This document shows, one piece after another, positions 1-10,349 of a stretch of DNA of 64,000 nt. Origin of the DNA: Urechis unicinctus (taxonomy: Eukaryota; Annelida; Polychaeta; Xenopneusta; Urechidae); NCBI GenBank assembly GCA_034190875.2, contig CM067358.1, positions 45,153,690-45,217,689 on the forward strand, in the 5' to 3' direction. The notes beneath the pieces were generated by a model. It was not told the origin of the DNA, made no database searches, and was given only the letters and a program-made list of their open reading frames with translations. Numbering within the stretch: position 1 is the first letter of the stretch; each line of letters begins with the position of its first letter. The translations under genes were made by a program, and so were the position numbers.

Positions 1-1690
1 GATCATTGTGAACAGATGTAGATCATTAATAAAAAGTTCTTTATAATACACAACCCAGAGTTTTTGTTTCTGCAGTAAAACTCGCTATTAAGTGACGGTA
101 TCATTTTCCTATACCCATGCATTTCAAAATGAAAAATGTATATTAAAATCAGAAGATGCTTACTTTGTGCTGTTTGTGAATGAGTGCAGCACGTTGAAGG
201 TGCTATTTGAAAATTGAAAGGCGAGATAAGCGCACCTTGTTGTTATCTCACGATTTCCACTAAGCCATACTGATTGTGGCAAGCAATAGGTTTGTCACTG
301 TTAAGACAGAACCCAATTGATTAACACAACAATCTTTCGGAATGAATATGAAACACAAGACATATGCAAACATCTATGCCACCCAGAGAAACCTGACTAA
401 CTGTCACCAACAAATATGTCCTATGTGTAGATTGCGAGAGGTCGGTGCCTCGAAACCAACACCTGGACACCAAAAAGGGGAACAAATTCAAAAGGTCGCC
501 TTTGCGGCGTATTTATGACACGTCATAATTTGGAACACATGATCTTAGTAACAGAAGTTTCAGTTGCATCATGTCTTCTGATTAGGAACATGTTGATCAG
601 ATGCAGTCGTGCGCACCGCATGTGCCTTGAGAATAATGCTGCAGTTCCATCAGCATTATTATTAGACAAACGGAGTTGCTACGCTCATTACGATGTTGAG
701 GTTGATTTAGCAATATGTGCGGAATATTGACAGGGACAATTACTTGCCATAAATAATTGAACAGCACAGAGACATAAATCATAAAGATTTTGAGACAACA
801 TTACCTATAAAACTGAACACCCTTATAATAATCTGCAGCAAATAACATATGCGTATATGCCAACACCAAGACTTCATAGATTGCCCGCATCTACAAGCCA
901 TTTTAATGACGCTAACGCGGTATTTTCGGCAATATCAGCATGCACAAAGTGCCAAATATTTGTAATAAGCTTATAATTGGGCTGGATCATTAAGGACCTC
1001 GATCATATTTTACTACAAATGTTAATATCTCATTCATAAGCATGAGCAGATTAACCTGAAACATGACACACAGAGAGCTGTACATGGTTACGGGAATCCG
1101 GGAGATACCTGTAAAAACAACACTCCTGTGTCTTTGGCGCCATCGCTGTCGAACACGATGTAAATCTTAAACGCATGTCATAATTTATTAAAGTCTATTT
1201 CTTTTACACATACTGGCCACATGATATGGCTGGCACGCTGCAGCTAGTGTATAATGTAAAAGTTAACTGCACCTTGTACATTTGGTTCTGACCTTAAACA
1301 CACTACTGACATTGAAGTCCATAATTGCTTTTTGAATAACCAATCATGCTAAAATCCAAAGCATTTTACGGATATGCACTGATAACTAAACTAACAAATT
1401 CGTTAATAGACAATGCCAATGATTTGAATATGTGATTAATGGTTAAACATAAAATATTAAATAAATCTCAGTATGGTTTTCTGTGCAAATGCTCTTGCCT
1501 CACTAACCCTTTGGAATTTCTAGAGGATGATTCTAAAATGTGAATTTTGATTTTCAAAATTCGTTTGATAAAGTTACCCACAAACGGAATATAAGGTAAC
1601 ATATCAACATGGATAAACGAAAGGCCCAGTAACTGAAGGCAGAACGTGGTGGTATATGGTATTTAACAGATTGCATGGGGGCATTAGTGG
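1..1690. other. Gene-free AT-rich stretch
   Basis: No recognisable protein, RNA gene or repeat was found. The one ORF of note (515-730, + strand, 71 codons) has no family signature and is about the length expected by chance in AT-rich DNA. Confidence 0.5.
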
Positions 1691-1691
1691 T

Positions 1692-1781
1692 CTCCTTCAA
1701 GTGTCGATCCTTGGGCCCGTTCTTGTCTTAATCAGAGTAAATAATCTAAGTAATGCTGTTGACTTTATGTTAAAAAAGCGG
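1692..1781 (+). pseudogene. Non-LTR retrotransposon reverse transcriptase fragment (palm region)
   Basis: The + strand reads LLQVSILGPVLVLIRVNNLS. This matches the reverse-transcriptase palm block that in LINEs runs roughly 'GVPQGS-LGP-LFL-Y-NDL', with the LGP core kept and flanking residues eroded. No long open frame surrounds it and the catalytic YADD box is not visible. It is probably part of the same dead element as the block at 3050-3480, because strand and order agree. The spacing of about 1.3 kb is larger than expected between these blocks, so an insertion or a second copy is possible. What is seen is a short motif; the assignment rests on family knowledge. Confidence 0.5.
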
Positions 1782-3049
1782 TTGACACTTAACTATTTTG
1801 AGGACCCATAACCGGACTTATTTTTAACAAAACGCGTTCGACTGGGGAAATGATTCGTAAATGAGTTCTAACACTAAGAAATGACTGCATCTAGGTCAAG
1901 CGATTCTACGGTAGAAGGTGTGTCAGGGGAATGCAATTTAGGTGTCATAAATGGTCAGCCATTCAAATCCAGCAGACAACAATGCCGTACAGCAGCAGTG
2001 ATTGCTAACAAAGGACGCCCACTAGTCGCTCTTTGGACGTTTTCATCAAACTTTATAGGGCATGCGTTAAATCCCTACTAGAATATACAATACAGGGGTG
2101 GTCATCATACCTTATTGAATAGCACCCTCCGCTCAGCCAATCCGAGCTCGAGAAAAAGCTCGGTAATTTTTCCCATATCGCCGTGCGATAACTGCGACCG
2201 TGTCGCAATATTGCCTAACTGCCTCAAGATGCGAAAAGGTCTCTCACATAGCACCACAGCTCTAACATCAGAATACTGTGGGGGTGCTTAATATCTAGCA
2301 AGCTCTTCAGGTGTTATAACGGGGTTTTCACAAGAGTCATCTGCTTGCCAGCAGTTAATCTGGTTGCGTGTCGCTCATCGGGAAGTCACGGTATTATCCC
2401 ATGTCCCTGGTTCCTCGTAACATCTGCGAAGCCAGACAACACCGCTGAGTTGTCCGGTCTAAGAGACGTCAAACTCGGCAAAGATCAAACACTGACAAAG
2501 CTGTTATGCTGAATTAGAAGCTTTGAAAGTGAATTCAAAAGTCACGAAAAACGCAACCAGGCATAAAATCAAACATTAAAAGAAACGCTATTCACTGAAA
2601 TTGAATTGTGACTTGATCCAAATAACATATCTTTAGTTATCTTGCAATTATGATTGATATTAATGCATATGATTCAGCATGACCTATACAACTACACAGA
2701 CAACGTCAACGGAAAACGACTAACGACAAGGATTGTGGTGGTTTAATCAACCTTCTTGGACAATTCTTGTCGGTGGTAGTGAGGTTTTAATCTGACTCTC
2801 ACCCCGCACAGGTCCATCATATTGTTTGCTTCATTGTGAATTAGATACCGATTTGAAAAAAGAGATGAACCGATGTTGTCGGCCTTTCGGCCTCAAATGA
2901 GGCACTAAATGAAAAGGGCACAAGCCATCCAGCGATCCAAATACAACTCTTGCGTAATTGCACGGCGATCATAAGGTGAAAGTCGCGCTTGATTTTCACG
3001 TGTAGGTGCCATCGCGATAAGTATGTTATCGCATGGTCACGCGGATGAT
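1782..3049. other. Spacer between two LINE fragments, no clear gene
   Basis: This stretch lies between two reverse-transcriptase fragments on the same strand and could hold further eroded LINE sequence, but I recognise no motif. A 66-codon + ORF at 1881-2081 has no family resemblance. Confidence 0.35.
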
Positions 3050-3480
3050 ATGGGGAAACGCACGCGGAATATCCGCATATCACCCACTTGACCATGCGTG
3101 TATTTACTCTTAAACGTGACATAGATATATTCGAAAGGGTACAAGGGCGTGCTACAAAGCTCTTACCGGTATATCTTAATTGTGTTACGAACAAAGAAAG
3201 CACTGAGTAGGACTGATATCTCTTCAAACATGGCGTCTCTGTGGGGATCTCATACAGGTACACGATATGTTCATTTGGAAAATACTGGTGTCGTTTTCCT
3301 TTTTCAGCTTCGCTGAGAAAACTTAACTCCGAGGACACTCGTACAGCTTGTCAAAACCTATGGCTACGACGGAATTAAAAAACAACTAGATTTCCCCATC
3401 GGTTTGTGACCTTATGGAATAGTTTACCCGCCAAGATAGTTTCAGGCTGTTCTCGGATCTCTTTTAAAAGCCAACTTGAT
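3050..3480 (+). pseudogene. Non-LTR retrotransposon reverse transcriptase C-terminal region, decayed
   Basis: Two blocks diagnostic of LINE reverse transcriptase C-termini occur in order on the + strand. Near 3109-3165 the frame reads LKRDIDIFERVQGRATKLLP, matching the common 'L+-DI--LE-VQRRATKL-P' block. Near 3409-3480 it reads LWNSLPAKIVSGCSRISFKS, matching the terminal 'V-LWNSLP--VV-A-S---FK--LD' block. Weaker coding resemblance persists between them, interrupted by stops and frame changes. The spacing of the blocks, about 90-100 codons, is normal for a CR1-like or related LINE. This is a dead copy. A 165-codon minus-strand ORF across it (3338-2841) is an antisense shadow. Confidence 0.75.
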
Positions 3481-5111
3481 GTACAATGTAAGGACAATGG
3501 TTTTAGGCAATGTTTTTACCCGATTGTCTTGGTAGTCAGGGCAAATATGAACCAACACGATCCAACAAAGAAAGACTATATCTGCAGGTCTTACAAGATA
3601 TCAAGGATCCTGCAGTATATTTGTCTCACGATAACATTGGATGTATTTGGTAAAAGTAGGATTCTCTTTAACCTATAACAATGAAAAGTGTTGCAGCTAG
3701 GGTACACATAATTCCCGAACTACATAAGCCCCTTATACTTACAATGTGCTATGCAGCATATGTTTTCGTATATCAAAGATATATTATCCAATAATGAGCC
3801 ACACTTGTTATGGAGGGTTGAGCCTCCACATATAAAGAAGATTAACGATGAACAGCCGGAGAACATAAATTAAATGTCCTTATAACGTTTCTTTCCCGTT
3901 TGGTCCCACTGTTATCACTGATTAACAGCTATAAATGAGTCAACATGATGCATGTTAAATGCGTAACCTTAACTGATACATCACAGTGACTTTGAGAACA
4001 CACAGTTGGTAGATCCGGCGCAGACAAACTGTGATTGACTATTGCCTTCAATTATTGTAGTTTAGTTGCACATTCGTTTGAATACATGCATGGTTTGTTG
4101 CCAAACAAAGCCCTAACTCAATATTATTGTAGACCCTTAATATACAAATCATCATCTGACATATTATGACCATGTCCGTTGTCCCTAATAGTACACGCTC
4201 GATCTCGTACACACTCGGTGACCATGGCTGAACTTGCAATTAAGAAATAAGTGCTCATTTTGATAATTAATCATATACAACTTAACCATGTACTATCGAC
4301 CAAGTGCAAGCTTAGCAATGAATTTGAGTTAAACGGCGATCTATGCGTCTTTTTATTGTCGTTAATCCGAACCCATAAGAGCCAATTGAAACATTAAAGT
4401 GCAAGTAATGGGTAAAATATGAATTTTCGGGATCTTATAGAACGCGATTTTCTGATCAATAATTTGCTGTTCTTTTTTCGATCCGACGCGTAGTAAACAA
4501 GAAATAAGCAAAAACAAACAACAGATTCCGGAACTTCCCGACCACACACCGAAGATGAACGAAGGCGCTGTGACGTCATATGTCACCAGAAGATCTATGT
4601 TACCACGGACGCCGTTTCTATTCGCGAACTAGCAGTCGTACTAATTTATCGCTATTTACAGAAACTCATCAGCGTTTTTGTATCCATGGTTTCTTGAGAA
4701 TCTGTAAGTATACTCATCCTTACATTTCCCATATGAAAGTCGAATTAGAATTCATTAGTTATGTTTCCGTACTGATTTTGAAAACAGAATTTGCACTTGC
4801 CCGTTGACAAAATTGACATGGCCGGTAGTGATCAGTGTGGGGCGGCTCAAGTTTTATAAGGCTGTTTCACAGATAACATATAGATTTGTCTCGTCAGGCT
4901 GCATTATGTAGATGTATGCTAGCCTGACAGTAGCTTACACTTGTCCTAAACAATTCTCGGACGATGCCCAGTGCTCAGTGAGTCAGTTCTGGCCTACTGT
5001 CAAATTTGCTTCATATAACTTTACCCTTATGTCTTCCAGTCTGTATCATCATTGTGCGAATATGTGAGTACCAGTACTGCAATAATTCGCATCTAGGGCC
5101 TCAAACGAAGC
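3481..5111. other. Unassigned AT-rich DNA
   Basis: A + ORF continuing to 3678 is the tail of the LINE frame. Overlapping minus-strand ORFs at 4362-4586 show no family motif. An 18-bp sequence at 4570-4587, containing the CRE-type octamer TGACGTCA, recurs in inverted orientation at 8015-8032. Confidence 0.4.
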
Positions 5112-5289
5112 ATGTCATTTCGTTTGGATGACCAAGGACGCCAGCTGGACTGCATCATCACCGATAGGCACACGAGTATCAATAAGTACATCCGTGATGA
5201 CCAATGAACCAGGTGCACTTGCTGAAATGTATGACTACCCTGACAAGGAGGAGGCTGAGAGGCAGCATATGGAGAGGTTTCTTCATTAG
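5112..5289 (+). pseudogene. Possible coding remnant with a TDRH motif
   Basis: From ATG 5112 the frame reads through the motif LDCIITDRHTSINKYIRDD to a TGA at 5205-5207. This resembles a 'hydrophobic-TDRH-x-I-K-ZIR' block I associate with transposase-derived or DDE-like proteins expanded in aquatic invertebrates, where it is usually followed by H-(Y/F)-D-x-W-H. A second open stretch in another frame starts at ATG 5197, contains MYDYPDKEEAERQHMERFLH and stops at 5287-5289. The two stretches overlap, so a frameshift would be needed to join them. The DVWH block that should follow is not visible. A low-complexity GGT/GAT-rich tract follows at 5330-5400. Family identity is inference. Confidence 0.35.
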
Positions 5290-5574
5290 ATGAGTCATGT
5301 AGTAAGGTATCTAAAGGTGATGATGAATGATGGTGGTGGTAGTGATGGGGTAGGGGAGGGGTGGTGATGGAGTTGATGGTGGTGGCCTAAGCATTATATT
5401 GGTGGTTGGCCGATTGATATTTGCTTGTTTACAAGTAATATCTAAGCTCTGTTTATTTTTCAGCTTTGGCTTCAGCTAAGTCAAGCTTGTAACATTTAAT
5501 TTTACCTATCTGTTAACAAGTGCACAAGGACATAACTATTTCTTATCATCATACTTACAAAATAAATGGTAAAT

Positions 5575-5860
5575 ATTGGGGTTAAAATTCACTTTGAACA
5601 TCAAAGGTCATTTCAAACTGGTGGTGTGTGTTTTGACGAACAAACATTGGAGTTTAAGATCCTATCGCCCAAATGGCACCACCGTGCATAGCACACAGTG
5701 GGATTTGAACTTGCCACATTTGGGAAACTAGACAAACACCCACCTTGCTAGACCACAGTTGTGGACCTATCATCTTAAACATCATTGGTGAGGTAACCGC
5801 CACAATATGATCTCTGATGTTGAAAGTGATGTTAAACAACAATATTAACCATTTTTATTT
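5575..5860 (-). mobile_element. tRNA-derived SINE-like element
   Basis: On the minus strand an RNA polymerase III A box (TGGTCTAGCAAGG, 5755-5743) is followed about 45 nt later by a B box (GTTCAAATCC, 5710-5701). This is the spacing of an internal tRNA promoter. The acceptor-stem ends do not pair, so this is not a functional tRNA gene; a tRNA-derived SINE head is the better explanation. A body runs on towards lower coordinates, but its 3' end and any target-site duplication are not clear. The outer bounds are approximate. Confidence 0.55.
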
Positions 5861-6429
5861 TCAAATCATCCAGCATGTGTATGGCTTTATGACTTAATTT
5901 GAATGTTAAATGGGTCTAAGGTAAGCTAAGCTGTGGTGAAACTCAAACACTGTTATATGATTCCTCTTTGTGGCTTGCTGAGAATTAATTTTGTAAATAT
6001 ATATGTTGGACTGGTGTATATATTTTGCCATTTCTATTATCACAGACAAGTGAATAAGAACCAGACATTGTTGGTATTTGTGAGCAGAATTGCATAAGCA
6101 TTATTTGTATAATGTGCCCGCGAAATTTAATCATGATGATTGATGTGCAATGGCACAGGATATATAAAATAGCCTGCAAAAATTATTAAACGACTGTTAA
6201 CATACTGTTATTTGAGTGATAAAATATCTTTTGTACGAGATACAGGAACAAGATGCCCTGCAGGTATGTCATGATTTTGGAATTGATGCTTCCTATCATT
6301 TTATGCATATGGTATAATAAATTAGGTGGACTGGCCTTAACTGAATTTTGTTGCTGGTTGTCATCAGCGGCGTGTAGTATCATCATAGCTTAATGTAAAT
6401 AACAGAATAAGACACATAATGCTTTTTTG

Positions 6430-7245
6430 TCCCTTTATTATTGTAATGCTGGCAGTTTGAAACCAACATAAACTGATTCACCCTTGGGAAATCATCTCTA
6501 ATTTTAAGTACAGCACAAGCTGGCAGTGGCACTCTATGATGTCTGCCTAGATTACCCCATCACCACTGTACCAACTTCCGATATGCAGTGAATCGGAAAT
6601 AACCTGCAATAAAAAGAGTACATGAATATTTTTCATCAGTTATCATCTGAACCAGACCATTTTTAAGTATATTCACTCATGCTGAGTAGTAACTTTCTTC
6701 TTGTACCTCTGGATATAAGCACTATATGCTATTTCTAGTGTCGAGGGACGCAGGAACCCTGAGACAAATCCTGGGTGTGCTGTAATACAGGACGCACCCA
6801 TAGATTTTACTTTCTCGAGAACTTGTGGAATTTCCTGGCAGCATTTACTCTCTGCTACTGTAATCATTGGCCCACATGAGCACCTAGTACAGAACATAAT
6901 TACAATGAATAACTAGCTTTTTAGCAAACAAAAAATTGACATAAAACATGAATAAGAAGATGACTTGAAGCAAGACTTAAGGACAACTGTAAAGTAAAGA
7001 GAAAAATATCTGCAAAGATTGCTTGGACTGAAATGTGCCAATACCAAGTGCTGTTACCCAGTCGGCTCAAGTCCTCTTCTTTTTGAGGAGAATTTGCAGG
7101 CCTTGTCTTAGCTGGAGGTTCAAATCTGCATGTCTGTATGCCCCCCTTAGGTTCCTAGTTCCTCTTCTTGGTGAGACAAACACTCACTGCTGTAATTCAG
7201 CTCATCGCTTCCGGAGTTGTCTGTATATGAGGAAGATGAGGACAT
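6430..7245 (-). pseudogene. Cysteine-rich P2X7-C-terminus-like family gene, three exons, decayed
   Basis: Three exon-like pieces lie in order on the minus strand. Exon 1 (7245-7045) starts MSSSSSYTDNSGSDE and ends in RLGNSTW at donor G|GTATTG. Exon 2 (from 6883, acceptor TTCTGTACTAG) completes the split Trp codon and gives WCSCG, then ESKCCQEI and CITAHPGF. Exon 3 (from 6603, acceptor TTTTTATTGCAG) reads YFRFTAYRKLVQW, then LPACAVLKIRDDFP. This Cys/His pattern and the 'AYR-W-G-LGR--R--LP-CAV--IR--FP' tail match the Zn-binding domain related to the cytoplasmic ballast of P2X7 receptors, which occurs as a large soluble-protein family in invertebrates. An AATAAA lies at 6439-6434. Breaks are a one-base frame change inside exon 1, a TGA between the two Trp of exon 3, and no clean exon 2 donor in phase. 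The cellular role of the stand-alone family is not established to my knowledge. Confidence 0.75.
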
Positions 7246-8469
7246 TTTGCTCCCTTGACATATAATAAAAGCAAAGTATAATGGCAGTTATGCACTGTAC
7301 TAGGTGTAAGTAATAAATATAAAACTAATAAGGACAAGATAAAGTATGTATTATTGAGGTTGGTACCCCAGGTAATTCAAAGAACTAGTGTAAGGCCTTG
7401 AACTCTTTAAAGGCCTATGATATATGTAGTCATAAACATGTCACTGAACTTGGATCCTGTACAATTCACTGGAGAGGTATATTCAATTGTAACAGCTTAT
7501 CCCTGATAGGTCTCGGTTCCCAAAACCAGTGCCAATATTTAAAATAAAATTGATATTTTCTGTTGTCAAGGAGAATATAAATTATTGAAATTTTATTCAA
7601 TTTATAGCAAAAACGAAATATCGAGTGAAATCCCCATTTAATGTAGTATCAGTTTTCATTTGCGATTAAATCAAATAAAAGCACAAGAAAAGATATTCTC
7701 CGTAACAGGACAGGCAAATGGTGAATCAATCATTGATAACCATTAAACGGGCCTGAAATCGAAGTGCAGACCTCTGTTCCAGTACTGCCTGTATTATCGC
7801 TCGGTCCCCTTTGGTTGACGTTTTCACCCAACATAATAGAAGTTTATCACAATTTAATGTATTCTAGGCGAACAAGTACTCCATGCCACATTAAATGATG
7901 TGATTCGTTGCGGTATATGATGTACATGATGACGGTATAAAATACGATTATGCTCACACCTACCACAGTTCCCATGTAAACAAACGAGGAAATGACTGCG
8001 CTATCCGGCTGGACGGTGACATATGACGTCACAAACTCAGGAGCCAATGGCCGTCGTTTTTTGCGCATATGCCAAAACGGTCCGAAAAATCGATGGAAAT
8101 ATTGAAAAAAAAACACAGAACGACATCTATGGACGAAAATATTGTCGGAAACGTCTTTCACAGGCTGAAATACACCTTATTCAACTTTGATTAGGGATTC
8201 GAAAATAGACGTTACTTGCACTTTAACATGTAGGGTATTTACTGAGTGGATAAATAAAACCCACTATACTTCAGCAATAATACATCGTATTCATGAGTTG
8301 TGTATTACCAACACCAAGTACTTTCAAGTCTCCTGGTGACATTTCGGAATCAAAACACAAAGTTTATGTCAGCTGTGCTTATCAAATCTGAAAAAAGCCA
8401 TGCCTCCAGGCGACATCTCGGACTAGAAAATTCGGTTTTGATAATCGGAGGATTGGGTAGATAATGCAT
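7246..8469. other. No clear gene
   Basis: Possible upstream region of the P2X7-like pseudogene (its promoter would lie here), but no TATA box in a convincing place was seen. A minus ORF at 8161-7847 (104 codons) has one hydrophobic stretch (residues roughly 58-82) but no family match. A short near-repeat occurs at 8333-8350 and 8405-8423 (CTCCTGGTGACATTTCGGA and CTCCAGGCGACATCTCGGA). Confidence 0.4.
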
Positions 8470-8730
8470 GTGCTTAAGAGCGAGTGATTACGTTAACGTA
8501 TCAAGAGGGAAAGAGGTCAACGAGGTACGCTATAAGTCATCCATTTCGTTGCTGGTCGGAAAACAAATGTCACACTTGACGATATTTATAACCGTAAAGT
8601 TTTGCTGCCGTTGTCCATGCGCTCTAGCTAGGATGATTACACCTTAACATCCCGTTTATGCAGAGTACATCGACCAAGACTGCGGTACCAAACGAATTGC
8701 AAAAGAGGTCAATTGCCAATAAGTGAAATA
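8470..8730 (+). repeat. Diverged direct repeat, copy 1
   Basis: Shares several ordered blocks with copy 2 at 8897-9113: GTGCTTAAG, GTATCAAGAGGG, CATTTCGTTGCTGGT and a distal block GACCAAGACTGCGGTACC. Identity is low and small indels separate the blocks, so this is an old local duplication or two copies of one old repeat. It does not look coding. Confidence 0.6.
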
Positions 8731-8896
8731 TATTTTTAGGAATGGTTATTTAACTTCCTGCATAAGTGTGTGAATCACACGTCTACGCCAAAGATATGAC
8801 CTAATAACTCACAATAAGCTACTCCCAAAATTAAATTATACCTGGCACACTTCAAATCGAATTGTTACAACTCGAATCGCAATATGGACATTACAG

Positions 8897-9113
8897 GTGC
8901 TTAAGGTCGAGAGATTATTTGGTCGTATCAAGAGGGGTGTGGGTGAACCAAGTAAGGCATTAGTCAGCCATTTAATTGCTGGTTGGACTACAAATGCTTA
9001 AGTGCGAATGCACTCAAGACAGGTGATTATTTATTTAGCAATCCTTTCAGCAGAGAGAATCAACCAAGATGACCGCACCGTTCGATTTGCAGACTGATCA
9101 GTTAGCAATACAA
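8897..9113 (+). repeat. Diverged direct repeat, copy 2
   Basis: Same strand as copy 1, about 430 bp further on. The matching blocks are GTGCTTAAGGTCGAG, CGTATCAAGAGGGG, CCATTTAATTGCTGGTTGG and a distal block CAACCAAGATGACCGCACC. Confidence 0.6.
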
Positions 9114-9482
9114 TACTTGCACCTGCTGTCCTTGTTTGCACTATTGACTTTGTGGACAAGATGTTATACATTGGAATTAAGGGTGGACTACTGTATACTC
9201 AGTACATCACGATGGATGACATTAGAACGATGACACGGGCAATATTGCAAGCGAGGCTGTTGTTTAAGTGGCCCATAAGAGTTGATTTCGGCAAAAGTTA
9301 TTTCAGTCAATCAGACAAAAGGTACTCAAGGTGTTGCAATTCCCTGAGTCCTGTGGGGTGTAACTCATGAATATCATACCCTTAAGTCATCACTCATATC
9401 TGAAAGCTGAGAGTCAGCTAACAGGTAAGAATCATCTCTACTGATTGACAATTGTAAACGGGTTACTGCCTGACTATATTGA

Positions 9483-9484
<2 letters not shown>

Positions 9485-9548
<64 letters not shown>

Positions 9549-9580
9549 TGAAAGAGAGAGAGATAGGGAGAGAGAGAGAG
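9485..9580. repeat. (GA)n microsatellite
   Basis: Nearly pure GA dinucleotides to about 9538, then an interrupted GA-rich tail. The Glu-Arg repeat ORF read through it (9445-9666) is an artefact of the repeat. Confidence 0.98.
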
Positions 9581-10071
9581 CTAGAGCTATCGATTTTTCA
9601 ATCATACAACAACTTCGGAATAGTTATATAATCAATGGTTTCTGCTACATAAGAATAGAGTACTAGGTCCAATATCCTCATATAAAACACATATTCGGAG
9701 AAAATTGTTATCGTAACATGTAATTCCAATAATCTGCAAGTGTACAGAGTGGAGATGCTACCATCTACCATGCTAATGTCAAGATAGATGTAAACCGTTA
9801 TTTTGTGAAGAGCATCTTCTACTAGTGAGGGTATTATTACCATTGCCTTTTCCCTCAACGACGGACAGCTCAGCACGTGAAGCGATCTGATGGGCATGCT
9901 GCATTAATCAGAGAGAGGATTACATAACATGGTTTTCTTTTCTAAGACAGAATTATCACGCACATACCACTTACTCGTTTTTATGTTAATGCGCATTTAG
10001 CAGCTGACAACAATGCAAAACAAGTTGTTTTTCTGCATTCAAACGAACTTATAATTATTTAGTTTGATTAA
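9581..10071. other. Unassigned contig end before gap
   Basis: AT-rich DNA up to the scaffold gap. A minus ORF at 9897-9598 has no recognisable domain. No trace of the polymerase found just after the gap is visible on this side. Confidence 0.4.
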
Positions 10072-10171
10072 NNNNNNNNNNNNNNNNNNNNNNNNNNNNN
10101 NNNNNNNNNNNNNNNNNNNNNNNNNNNNNNNNNNNNNNNNNNNNNNNNNNNNNNNNNNNNNNNNNNNNNNN
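10072..10171. other. Scaffold gap, 100 N
   Basis: Exactly 100 N. The round number suggests a placeholder for unknown distance, so order and orientation across it come from scaffolding. Confidence 0.97.
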
Positions 10172-10349
10172 GTGGGTTTGATCTGATAAACGACATCATA
10201 CTACGCAAGAAAGCAAAAGAAAAAGGATCAAGATCTTATGTTGCTGCCTAGTGGAATTGTATACAAAAATATTTTCGTTTACCACTAATAAATATTCATA
10301 GTAATATTAGTTATGCCACATAATCACCGCGCACCCCAAGTCCATTGAG

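Noticed and set aside
2841-3338. 165-codon minus-strand ORF, the longest non-repeat ORF near the left end
   Set aside because: It is antisense to the LINE reverse-transcriptase blocks, which explain the region; its own translation has no family signature.
5690-5765. Functional tRNA gene
   Set aside because: A and B boxes are present, but the acceptor arms do not pair and no cloverleaf can be drawn; SINE head preferred.
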